From Oenanthe sinensis (Eukaryota; Streptophyta; Magnoliopsida; Apiales; Apiaceae): DNA of 64,000 nucleotides. The position numbers and the translations under genes were made by a program. This document shows positions 1-10,043 of this stretch, piece after piece; position 1 is the first letter of the stretch, and every line of letters begins with the position of its first letter. The DNA lies in NCBI GenBank assembly GCA_028671895.1, contig CM053800.1, forward strand, positions 21,473,886-21,537,885. Direction: 5' to 3'. The notes under the pieces were generated by a model. That model searched no databases and had not been told where the DNA came from. It was given only the letters and a program-made list of their open reading frames with translations.

Positions 1-1090
1 ATGTTCAAACGAGTTACGAATGAAGCTACAAGTTGTTTTTAAGTTCAAACGAGTCAAGATTGAAGCCTCAAATTGTTCCAAATTGTTTTCATGTTCAAAC
101 GAGCCAATAAAGGTCCTACAAGAGATTAAAAGTTATATCCATGTTCAAACGAGTCAAGGTTGAAGCTACAAGTTGATTCCAAGTTCGAATGAGTCAAGAA
201 TGAAACCTCAAATTGTTTAGAATTATTTTCATGTTCAAAGGAACCAATAATGCTCCTACAAGAGTTTACATGTTATTTTCATGCTTAAACGAGTCAGGGA
301 TGAAGCTACAAGTTGTTTCTATGTTCGAACGAGTCAAGAATAAAGCCTCAAATTTTTATGAATTGTTTTCAAGTTCAAACGAACCAATAATGCTTCTATA
401 AGAGTTTACAAATTATTTCCTCAAACGAGTCAAGAATGAAGTTTCAATTTGTTTCCTAGTTTGAACGAGTCAAGATTGAAACCTGAAATTGTTATGAATT
501 GTTTTCATGTTCAAATGAGCCAATAATGCTTCAACAAGTGTTTACAAGTTGTTTCCATGATCGAACGAGTAAAAAATGAAGCTACAAGTTGTTTCCAAAT
601 TTGAACGAGCAAGAATGAAGCCTCAAATTTTTGTGAATTGTTTTCATCTTCAAACGAGCTAATATAGGTCTTACAAGTGTTTAAAAGTTGTTTCCATGTT
701 CAAACGAGTCAAGGATGAAGCTACAAGTTGATTCCTAGTTCGAACGAGTCAAGAATGAAGTCACAAATTGTTATGAATTGTTTTCATGTTCAAACGAGTC
801 AATAATGCTCCTACAAGAGTTTACTAGTTATTTTCTTGCTCAAACGAGTCAAGAATGAAGCTACAAGTTGTTTCCAAGTTTGAACGAGTCAAGAATGAAA
901 TATCAAATTGTTGGAAATTATTTTCATGTTCAAACGAGCCAATATAGGTCCTACAAGAGTTTAAAAGTTGTTTCCATATTCAAACGAGTCAAGGATGAAG
1001 CTACAAGTTGATTCCAAGTTCAAATGAGTCAAGAATGAAACCTCAAATTATTATGAATTATTTTCATGTTCAAATGAGCCAATAATGCCC
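1..1090. repeat. Tandem satellite, ~140 bp higher-order unit
   Basis: Degenerate tandem array. The word 'gttcaaacgagcc' with 'aataatgctcctacaag' recurs near 93, 233, 373, 509, 649, 787, 927 and 1067, a spacing of about 140 bp. Within each unit are three related monomers of about 40, 50 and 50 bp. Each starts with a variant of 'atgttcaaacgagtcaag' and ends in an 'aagttgtttcc' or 'aattgttttc' word, giving a 3-monomer higher-order repeat of about 7.8 copies. The array runs off the left edge. The short ORF that can be drawn through it (213-401) follows the repeat and is not a gene. No retrotransposon domain is visible inside. Confidence 0.9.
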
Positions 1091-1096
1091 CTAGAA

Positions 1097-1138
1097 TCAG
1101 AATTAATTCTTAAGTTTGTATTCAACCCCACTTCTCCA
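1097..1138 (+). repeat. SIRE-type LTR 3'-end remnant
   Basis: The stretch containing 'taattcttaagtttgtattc' followed by 'aaccccacttctcca' matches, with one or two changes, the 3' end of the plus-strand SIRE-like LTR at 35270-35309. Only about 40 bp of similarity are visible. The left side is satellite and the right side is an oppositely oriented pol fragment, so this is a truncated LTR terminus at a rearrangement junction. Confidence 0.6.
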
Positions 1139-1142
1139 AACA

Positions 1143-3020
1143 CAGTTTATTTCACTTGGTGCTGATCAATTATGTACACTCTATATGCTCTTCTTGAATA
1201 TCTGACAAAAATAGGTTCGTGTGCCTTGGCCTCAAACTTGCCACGATGTTAATATCCATCTTTAAGCACATAACATTTGGCTCCAAATACATGAAAGTAC
1301 TTAAGAGTTGGTTTCTTGTTAGCCATTAATTCATAGGGGGTTTTCATATGACATTTATTGATTAGAGTTCAATTCTGGGTATAACATGTTGTATTTACCA
1401 CTTCAGCCCAGAAGTGGATAGGTAACCTTGATTCACTTAAGATTGTTCTTGCAGCTTCAATCAAGGTTCGATTCTTCCTTTCTACAACTCCATACTGTTA
1501 CGGAGTCCTTGGCACTGAGTATTGTCTTGTTATGCCCTTGTTTGTGCAAAAATCATTCAGAATTTCATTCTTGAATTCTGTTCCATTGTCTGACCTGATT
1601 GCCCGGACAACTGACTTTGAATCTAACTCAATTAGCTTTACATGATCAATCACCAATTGTGGAGTTGCATCCTTAGAGTTCAAGAATAAAACCCACGTGT
1701 ATTTTGTGAAGTCATCTACAATCACTAAGGCATATCTTTTTCTTGACATTGACATGATATTAATTGGACCAAATAAATCCATGTGTAGTAGTTGAAGAGG
1801 TTCAGTAATGTTTGTAGTGTCTGTGCCTTTGTGAGTTGCTCTCTTTGACTTCCCTTTCTAACATGCCTCACACAAACCTTCTTATGTAAATTCCATCAGA
1901 GGCTGTCCTCTCACCAAATCCCTCTTGACTAGAGAGTTCATTGTTTTGAAATTTAGGTGTGAGAATTTCTTGTACCATAGCCAGCTTTCTTCTAATGAAA
2001 CCTTTGAGTAGAAACAGTTTGCTTCATCTTTAGTTCTTGAGTTGAAATCGGCTACGTACAAGTTTCCTTTCCTTACTCCACGTAAGGCTAGTTTGTCATC
2101 TTTAGAATGAGCTATTAAATACTTTTCCTTGATAAAGTTAACTTTGTATCCTTTATCACAGAAATGACTTCCGCTGAGTAGATTGTGCTTAAGTCCTTCC
2201 ACTAAAGAGACATTCTCAATGATAACATTCCCAGCATTTCACTTCCCATATCCCGTAATCATTCCTTTGTTGTTATCTCCAAAGGTGACGATTGGTCCAG
2301 CTCTTTCAACCATATCTGATAGCAGGTCTCTATCTTCGGGTATATGCCTTGAAGATCCGCTGTCCAAGATCCATACAACCTGGTTTAATGTTTAACTCCC
2401 TGCAATCATCAAACGGATTAAATCGTCTTTGGAGTCCAAAATTGATTGGGCCCGCCATACTTAAAGAATTGACATTTGTCAGCTTTGACAATAGTTCCTT
2501 TTCGAACAAAAACAGCATCCACTTTGGCTGTACTTACATTCTCATAAACAGTCTTAACAACTTTCTGTTTAGATTTCAGAATATATGCTTCCTTCTTGAC
2601 AGGTGAAGGAATCGCAGTCTTGGATTTCACAAATTTATTATTGATGTGTTGTCTAGGTGTCATGTTATTTTTCTTAGTAAACATGCTTTTGAAATAAGCA
2701 GTCATGGAATTAAAAGCACATAACAAACAATTTACAATACCACATGGTTTGTGGCATACATCAATAACAAGCATGTTATTCAAAGCAGTTAGTGTCTTAA
2801 CAGATTCTACTTCAACTTTATTAGTAGTTTTAAAGTTCTCAGTAGAATGATATATGTTATTACTATTCCTACTATTGACAAACCTATTAGGTCTATTCAA
2901 TTTGTTCTTTAAATCTTTAGCACCTATACCAGGATTGGGGGAATCAGAAATTCCCACATCTTTCACTGGAGTCTTGGGTGCACAATTCTTTTGTTGGACA
3001 TTAACTCCTTGTATGTCCTA
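1143..3020 (-). pseudogene. SIRE-like Ty1/copia gag-pol fragment
   Basis: Read on the minus strand, this holds in order: a gag C-terminal region (2418-2995) with a Cys-rich patch around CHKPCGIVNCLLCAF, a gag-pre-integrase segment (1882-2202, core WLWYKKFSHLNFKTMNSLV), and the integrase core (from 1782, motif YALVIVDDFTKYTWVLF, then IRSDNGTEFKN). Downstream of 1498 the frame continues through GVVERKNRTLIEAAR and YFHVFGAKCYVL to about 1145. It is broken by a stop in place of the first Gln of the usual TPQQNG, by a stop after 'KCYVLKDGY', and by others. The protease active-site region between the gag and pre-integrase parts is disrupted, and the RT is absent. The right end is cut by the LTR starting at 3023. 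The lineage assignment rests on motif resemblance to SIRE/Opie-type elements. Confidence 0.8.
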
Positions 3021-3022
3021 GC

Positions 3023-4612
3023 TGTTAGTATTGGTGTCCTAGAGACAATACTTTTAATGTTTTATTGAAAACAATTAAGGATTATGTTTTATGTCATTAT
3101 TTAATTAATATTTATTATGTCTTTATTTACTGCGTCATAAATTGAAAGAATAATAAATGTCCTTGGAATATTAATACGTAATATATATCTTTAAGTATGT
3201 GACTTAAAAATGAGATTATATGAATAGTATTTTATTCCTAAAATTCCCTAGTCAAGTATTATTATTTAAGGAAATTAATAATGCAATAAGACTAGTATGT
3301 TTGTTGACGGATGACCACATCTCATTGGTCATAGGTATGGTGATACTAAAGTCAAGAACATAAGTGTATGTTGATATACATGACACTGGAAAGACCCGCC
3401 GTGAGATTCTACATGTTAATAAGTGTCATAAGAAATCTCACTGTGATAATGATGTAATGATCCTCTGACTTGAAATCATTATATTTCTATACGAGAATTA
3501 ATATACTTTGATTATACTCAAAGTTACCTTTAACCGGGTAATGATAAAGGTGTACATTGGGTATGCTATGAATCGTATGAGGAATATGAATGATAGATAT
3601 AGGATTTAACCCTCCAATTCTTGGAGTGATATTATTGGCCTCTTGATTGAGTGAGACTATGAAATGCATGGCCATGCTCAAATATTGATTTGTTTAAATA
3701 GTCTACTCATTGATCAAGGAAACCAAGATTAAACGTTGAAGAGGATGACACTATACATGCCTCGAGTTTGATCTATAATATAAGGTTAAAGGGATTATAT
3801 TGCATGGAACATTATTCACGAAAGGTTTAATTGAATCACCAATTATTATTGTTACTTGGGTAGCAATGATGTATTACTAGATGCCACTCATTGTTTATAA
3901 TTTTATTATTAGATAATAAAATTATTGCCAACGTAATAATAACCTAAATGGTCACACACAAAGAATGTCAAAACGGAGGTTTATTTAAATTACGAATTTA
4001 AATATATTATTGTTTATTCGAATTTAAATATTAAATTAATTAAGTGAGACTTGATTAATTATATTAGAATTCGGATTTAATAAGTATTATTATTATTCGA
4101 ATTTAATTATTGAATTAATTAAGTGGGACTTGATTAATTATATTAGAATTCAGATTTAATAATAATAATAATCCAAAATCATAATGGGTTTTGGAAACCA
4201 CATAGATTAGGGTTAGGCCCAAAATCTCTCTCTCCCTTATATATATATAATGATGTATAGTATTAGGGTTTAATCATAAAATTTCATTTTAGAGAAAAAC
4301 CCTAGCTGCTCAACATCAAGAGAGGCTAGAGAGAGATAGAGAGAGGCAAACAATTCGGCTAGTACTGACTCCGGTGATCATAGGACGATCGGGCGTTCGT
4401 GTGGACTTCTTTGGAGAGCAAATCTTTGCAACAAAGGTCTGCTGTGATTCATCTTTTCTGGACCTCCATTAAACAACATACGGAAAGCTTTGTTAATGTA
4501 CAGACTTCTTCACCATAATCATCTAACGTTATACATAGATCCTGCGATTGGGTTTCGATTTTTTATTGTTTTTACGTTAATTACGCTGCGTTTTCATGCC
4601 CGAAACCCTTCA
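3023..4612 (+). repeat. 5' LTR of element 1
   Basis: Begins TGTTAGTATTGGTGTCC and ends GCCCGAAACCCTTCA (TG...CA), 1590 bp. It is bounded on the right by a PBS-like sequence. It shares blocks such as 'agagacaatac' and the 'tatcatt...tggcctcttgattgagtgagact' region with the LTRs of elements 2-5. No matching 3' LTR exists in the window, so no TSD can be tested; the 5 bases on the left are CTAGC. Confidence 0.9.
4238..4250 (+). promoter_or_regulatory. TATA-like box in LTR of element 1
   Basis: TATATATATATAA lies about 360 bp from the LTR 3' end, at the position equivalent to TATAAATA in the subfamily A LTRs. It probably positions LTR transcription start. This is inferred from sequence only. Confidence 0.5.
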
Positions 4613-4630
4613 ATGGCATCAGAGCTACGT
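4613..4630 (+). other. Primer binding site, element 1
   Basis: ATGGCATCAGAGCTACGT follows the LTR immediately. It matches the initiator-Met-tRNA type PBS (TGGTATCAGAGC) except for C in place of T at the fourth base of the motif. The same variant occurs in elements 4 and 5. Confidence 0.8.
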
Positions 4631-5056
4631 GTATAATGGCATGATTTGGTTATGTGTTTAACAGTTTTTCGATGTATGTAAACATATATATGATATGCCA
4701 TGACTATATATTGATATATATGTTTTATATGATTATGAATATATGATATTCATGTGTTGTATAATCATGGGATGATTGTGTGTATTGCTGTATGTATATG
4801 ATATATGTTTGTTCTTGTTATGGAAATCGTATTCGATACGAATTCTGAAACGGCTTCGGTAGATTTTCTGAAATCTGTGTCCAGTGTCCGATTTTCGCAA
4901 ACGATATGTGTTTTCTGACTGGAATCGTGTCATTGAGCAATACTGATATAATCAGCTTCACGTCTGTAAGTCGTTTGACGACGTTACAGGCCCCGAAACG
5001 GCGATTTATTATTTTCTGAAATTTATTTGATTTTCTGAAATTTTGAAATTTATGAG
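4631..5056 (+). other. Untranslated leader remnant of element 1
   Basis: Non-coding, AT-rich, with many 'atatatgat' words. It is similar, in opposite orientation, to the leader of element 3 (around 41640-42240), for example 'cgattttcgcaaacgatatgtg' and 'ggccccgaaacgg'. No gene is supported here; the ORFs drawn on the minus strand are chance. Confidence 0.7.
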
Positions 5057-7139
5057 ATGATTGAACACCTTCAAAGAATGTTTGAGGGACAAGCTCGTCA
5101 AGAAAGGTTCGACACGAGCAAAACACTGTATGCTTGCAAACAGGGAGAGCGTGAACCTGTTGAACCACATGTTCTGAAGATGATAGGTTATATTGAGTAT
5201 CTTGATACTTTGGGTTTCCCGATTGGTTTGGAAGCTCAGATTGACTTAATCTTGCAATCTTTGAACCGCAACTATACTCATTTTGTTATGAACTACAATA
5301 TGAATGAGATAGACAAAACACCCACTGAATTGTTGGCCATGTTACGAACTACTGAAACCAACATGAAAAGGCTGAACCTACTGCCATGTTGATGGTAGAT
5401 AACAAAGGTAAGGCTAATAGGAAAGGCAAATGGAAGGGAAAGAAGAAGATTGGATCTGCTTCTGGTCCCAAGCCAAAGGCTAATCCCAAACAGGCTTTAA
5501 AGCCTAAAGGTGTTGTTGCAAAGGGTGATTGTCACTACTATGGTAAACCAGGTCATTGGAAGAGAAACTGTCATGCTTATTTGGAGGATCTGAAGAAGAA
5601 GAAGGCTGGTCAAGCTTCTGATTCAGGTATTTATGTTATAGAGGTCAATTTGTCAACTTCTACATCATGGGTATTGAATACTGGATGTGGTTCTCACATT
5701 TGTATAAATGTAAATGAACTACAAAGGAGTAGGACTTTGGCTAAAGGAGAGGTCGACCTACGAGTTGGCAATGGAGCAAAGGTTGCTGTTTTAGCTGCAG
5801 GGACTTATTATTTATCATTGCCCACTGGGCTTATTTTAGAACTTGAGAACTGTTTTTACGTGCCTGCAATTTGCAGAAACATTATTTTGGTTTCTTGTTT
5901 AGACAAGAAAGGTTTTGCATTTTAATTCAGAACAATAGTTGTTCCTTTTCTTTGAATAATGTTACCTATGAGGTTGCACGTTTATTTAACAGTTTATATG
6001 TTCTTGATTTAGACACTCCTATCTATAATGTGAATAACAAACGTCTTAAAATAAATGACTCAAATTAAACATACCTCTGGCACTGTCGTTTAGGCCATAT
6101 AAATGAGAAGCGCATTTCCAAGTTACATAAGGATGGATACTTGGATAAGTTTGACTTTGAATCATACGAAGCATGCGAACCTTGTCTCATTGGAAAAATG
6201 ACTAAATCTCCTTTTACAGGACAAGGTGAAAGGGTCATTGAACGATTAGAACTTATACATAGTGATGTATGTGGTCCTATGCGTACTATGACAAGAGGTG
6301 GCTTTACTACTTTATCACGTTTACTGATAATTTCAGTAGATATGTGTATCTTATGAAGAACAAATCCGATTCTTTTGAAAAGTTCAAAGAATACAAAGAT
6401 GAAGTAGAAAAGCAAACTGGCGGAAGTATTAAGACTCTACGATCTGATCGTCGAGGTGAATACTTAAGCCTGAATTTAAGAGTTTATTAAAAGAGTGTGG
6501 TATTGTATCAAAACTCACTCCTCCCGGAACACCACAATGGAATGGAGTTTCTGAAAGGAGGAATCGTACTTTGTTGGACATGGTACGATCGATGATGAGT
6601 CATACAGATCTTCCAATTAGTTTATGGGGCTACGCCCTGGAGACGGCTGCTTATACACTTAACCGAGTTCATACTAAAACGGTTCAGAAGACTCCATATG
6701 AGATATGGACTAAGAAACATCATAGCATGTCATTTATGAAAATATGGGGATGTGAAGCGTTTGTGAAACGTTTAACTTCTGACAAGCTAGGACCTAAATC
6801 AGACAAATATAATTTTGTGGGATACCCAATTGAAACAAAGGGTTATTCATTCTATAATCCTTCCGAGAACAAAGTGTTTGTTGCTCGAACTACAGTTTTT
6901 CTTGAAAGAGAAATGCTTTCGAAGAAAAACAGTGGGAGGATAATAGATCTCGATGAAGTTCGAGGCCCACAAGATAACATTGAACCAATGGAGGAACTTG
7001 AGCAGAAAGTACAAGACCACAACACTTCTCAAGAAACACAGGTTATTCGTAGGTCTAGTAGGATTCGCCATGAGCCTGAGAGATATTATGGATTTCTTTT
7101 AACTCAGGATGGTGATGTGATTTCTCTTAACTCAGGATG
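5057..7139 (+). pseudogene. Decayed copia gag-pol (gag, protease, integrase)
   Basis: A 5'-truncated gag starts near EHLQRMFEGQARQERF at about 5063. The zinc knuckle reads CHYYGKPGHWKRNC near 5532, so the second Cys of CX2C is lost. The protease motif is NTG in place of DTG (WVLNTGCGSH, about 5667), removing the catalytic Asp. Frames change near 5390, 5910, 6065, 6300 and 6490. Integrase parts include the pre-integrase zinc region (CEPCLIGKM at 6175), IHSDVCGPM, LRSDRRGEY and GVSERRNRTLLDMVR. The reading ends at LLTQDGDV near 7120, where a 28 bp tandem duplication (13 bp core TTAACTCAGGATG at 7099 and 7127) precedes the junction with Athila. The copy is non-functional. Confidence 0.9.
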
Positions 7140-7541
7140 ATAGACATATAGGGACTAAGCATAGTGGTTGACTATTTGACTTCTATCAATTGTGGATGTT
7201 CATTAGGATGGTATGCGTACAACGAAAGTTGACGATTATCAGTTTTGAGGGTCTGATCAGTTATTATCACTTTCACATGCTAGGTTGAAAAGGCATAAGA
7301 TTCTAGATGAGATAGTTAATGAAGTTAAAATCCCATGTTTGTTTCATATAAGTAATTCGTTAAGTTTTAATCATTAGTGTAATCAAAACTCCAATTGTTC
7401 ATTTTCTTAGCAGTGAAAAATAACTATACTCTGGTGTATAAGTGGGCTAAACGTAAGTAAGTCGAGTCTTTGTGGGAACGTATCCTATTTATTACTGTAT
7501 TACTTGTGACCACGTTCTCTTGCGTGGATACAGTGTGAACA
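7140..7541 (+). repeat. Athila-like 5' LTR remnant
   Basis: About 400 bp of non-coding sequence lies upstream of the PBS and ends 'cagtgtgaaca' (CA terminus). Athila LTRs are usually well over 1 kb, so the 5' part is probably missing. The left boundary is set by where copia homology ends, not by a recognised LTR start. Confidence 0.55.
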
Positions 7542-7547
7542 AGTTTT

Positions 7548-7565
7548 TGGCGCCGCTGCCGGGGA
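7548..7565 (+). other. Primer binding site (tRNA-Asp type), Athila-like
   Basis: TGGCGCCGCTGCCGGGGA is within one base of the TGGCGCCGTTGCCGGGGA site typical of Athila elements. It sits about 120 bp before the gag ATG at 7685. Confidence 0.88.
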
Positions 7566-7684
7566 CTCGGTTCATTATTTTGTTTAGTTAATGTGCTTAT
7601 CATCAGTGGTCGTTAGATATCACTGACTGGGAATTGTTACTAATCATTCTTGTTTGTTCCGTGATTACAGATAATTGATCGTGT

Positions 7685-9599
7685 ATGCGTACGCGTTCTC
7701 AAGCGAGTAAGGAACAACTGGAAGAACACTTCTACGAAGAGAGGGGAATTGAAGTTCCAAAAATTGAGCCAGGAATAGTGATGGGGGAGCCAGTGAAAGC
7801 TCTAAAGGATTACTCCCAGCCGAAGATCAATGACATTCAGTCAAGCATTGTTAGGCCGACTATTGCGGCTAATAATTTCGAAATCAAGCCGGGCACGATT
7901 CAAATGGGTCAGAATTCTGTGCAGTTTGGGGGTTCACCGGCTAAGGACCCTAATATGCATATCAGAGACTTCATCGAGATCTGTGTTACCTTCAAAACCA
8001 ATGGGGTTTATGAAAATTCTATAAAGCTGTGGCTGTTTCCGTTCTCTCTACGAGACCAGGCAAAGAGCTAGTTGCACTCGCTGCCAGCAGGTTCTATAAC
8101 TACTTGGGAGGAACTCGCACAAAAGTTTCTGACTAAATTCTTTCCTATGGCTAAGACGGCAGCCATGAGGAACGCTCTTACACAGTTCAATCAACATTTT
8201 GGAGAAACGTTGTGTGAGGCTTGGGAAAGGTATAAAGAAATGCTTCGAAAGTGTCCTCATTATGGGATGCCAGATTGGATGGTCAATAATGGTTTCTATA
8301 ATGGGTTGAATCATTCACGACCTATGCTTGATGCAGCATCTGGAGGAGGTCTTTGGGCCAAGAGCTACGAAGAAGCTTATGACTTGATTGAAATGATGGC
8401 TGCTAACGAGTATCAGAATCCTACTCAGCGATTACCACAGAGTAAAACTGCAGGAGTTTTTGAAGTGGACGCTGCCACAACTATAACAGCTCAGCTACAG
8501 GCTTTATCTATGAAGGTGGATGCATTGTCCAAGGCAGGGATTCAGCAAGTCGCTATGGTTTGTGACTTGTGTGCAGGTGCTCATGAGACAACTCAGTGTG
8601 CTATTTCTAGCGATTCGGCACATTTTGTCAGCAACTTTCAGAGGCCTACACAACCGGCACCTAATACATATCACCCCAACAACAGGAACCATCCTAACTT
8701 CAGTTGGAGCAACAATCAGAATGCCATGCCGCAACCATCACAAGGTCAGCAATTCGGATCAAGGACTTTCAACAATTCTGGTCCTCAACAATCCTATGCA
8801 CCAAGGCAATCATACAACCCTCCTGGTTTCCATCAACAACCTCAAGGAGGACAAGGGCATTCGAATGAAAAGTCAGAGATGGAGGAATTGAGAATGATGT
8901 ATAAGAGTCAAGCTGTAACTCTGAAAACGTTGGAAAACCAAATTGGTCAACTAGCAAGTGCTCTTCTAAACTGACCTCAAGGACAGTTACCAAGTGACAC
9001 AGAGGCTAATCCAGGCAAGAAATAAAGCAAGGAACAGATACACGCTATTACATTGCGCTCTGGAAGGGTTACAAACAATCAGGAGGTCGAAATTCCATAA
9101 AACAAAGAACATCAGCATTCTAGACAGGAGGTGGAGAGCGGGTGCGCTTCCTTAGGCGCGGGCACGCCTCCCATCACTGCCGAAGTGGAAAATTCTGCAG
9201 AAAATGTTGTGCAAGAAGAGCCGATCAAGAAAAAAATGAGTAATTTAGAGGAGAAAAGCAGTTCAGAAAAAGAGAGTGATAACAAGGAAATAATTCCTCC
9301 TCCACCATTCCCTAAAAGGCTTCAGAACCTGAAATCGGACAAACAGTTTGCTAAATTCATGGAAGTTTTCAAGAAACTACACATCAACTTACCTTTTGCT
9401 GAAGCGCTGGAACAAATGCCAAGCTACGCCAAATTCATGAAGGGCATTCTGTCAAGGAAACTGAAGCTAGAGGAGTTAAACACCGATGCCTTGACGGAAG
9501 AGTGTAGTGCAGTATTGCAGCAGAAGTTGCCACCAAAGTTGAAGGATCCTGGTAGTTTCACTATACCATACATAATTGGGAATTTGTCGTTCGACAAAT
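7685..9599 (+). pseudogene. Athila-like gag, interrupted by stops
   Basis: The frame opens with MRTRSQAS at 7685, a typical Athila gag start, and stays in one frame to 9599. Diagnostic stretches are FSLRDQAKS, GSITTWEELAQKFLTKFFP, CEAWERYKEMLRKCPHYGMP, FYNGLNHSRPMLDAASGG and, further on, PPPPFPKRLQ, FKKLHINLPFAEALEQMPSYAKFMK and LPPKLKDPGSFTIPYIIGN. In-frame stops occur at 8069 (in place of the Trp usually found before the LNSLPPGSITTW motif), 8972, about 9025 and about 9099. Sequence breaks off right where the Athila protease region (CDLGASINLMP-type) would begin. Gag would form the virus-like particle; this copy cannot. Confidence 0.88.
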
Positions 9600-10043
9600 G
9601 AATCCAAGATCGATTAGGGGAAAGACTGTCAGTGGCAGGGGACTCCTATCTATCATGGTGAGATGCGACGAATATAAACGGTTATATTCGACCATTATGA
9701 ACTTAGAAGCATAGAGTTTGGTTAAAAATCTATTAGATAGATAAGATCAATCGTTGCTCACCAAACTATCCAAGAATTATATATGATATAATTGAAAAAT
9801 GTTGTCTACCTAAATAATCATTCTTAAGGACTTCCAGTGGTTGACTTGAGACATGACGAAATATAGATCTTGGCTCACTAGAAAGAATTATGGGATATAC
9901 TTTCCAAATTAATAGTAAGGGCTATTGATTTGATAGAAATAGTGGGAGATATATTATGAATGTATCATAATCATTTGAACATAATAAATAACTCAGACAA
10001 TCTAATGTTTATTTTGCACTTTTATCATTGTAGATACCAAATA
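9600..10043 (+). other. Leader remnant of element 2
   Basis: Non-coding sequence collinear with 46163-46672 of element 4, but lacking 68 bp. In element 4 the word AAACGGTTATATTC occurs twice (46237 and 46305); element 2 has it once near 9676. The gag ATG follows at 10044. Confidence 0.85.

Larger units (their letters stand above)
3023..7139 (+). mobile_element. Element 1: truncated Angela/Tork-like copia (subfamily B)
   Basis: A 5' LTR (3023-4612), a PBS and a decayed gag-pol are followed directly by Athila-type sequence near 7140, so RT, RNase H and the 3' LTR are missing. The leader is much shorter than in the complete elements (about 440 bp instead of about 1.9 kb), so a deletion removed the leader 3' part and the gag 5' part. 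The LTR is closest to that of element 3 (subfamily B) and clearly diverged from elements 2, 4 and 5. Confidence 0.85.
7140..9600 (+). mobile_element. Athila-like Ty3/gypsy fragment
   Basis: Contains an LTR remnant, a tRNA-Asp-type PBS and a broken gag, and stops just before the protease. It is flanked on both sides by copia sequence: element 1 on the left, element 2 on the right. There is no second LTR and no pol. It is either an insertion relic trimmed at both ends or a segment joined by rearrangement. Confidence 0.85.

Noticed and set aside
213..401. Possible small protein in the left-hand region.
   Set aside because: The frame just follows the 140 bp satellite unit.
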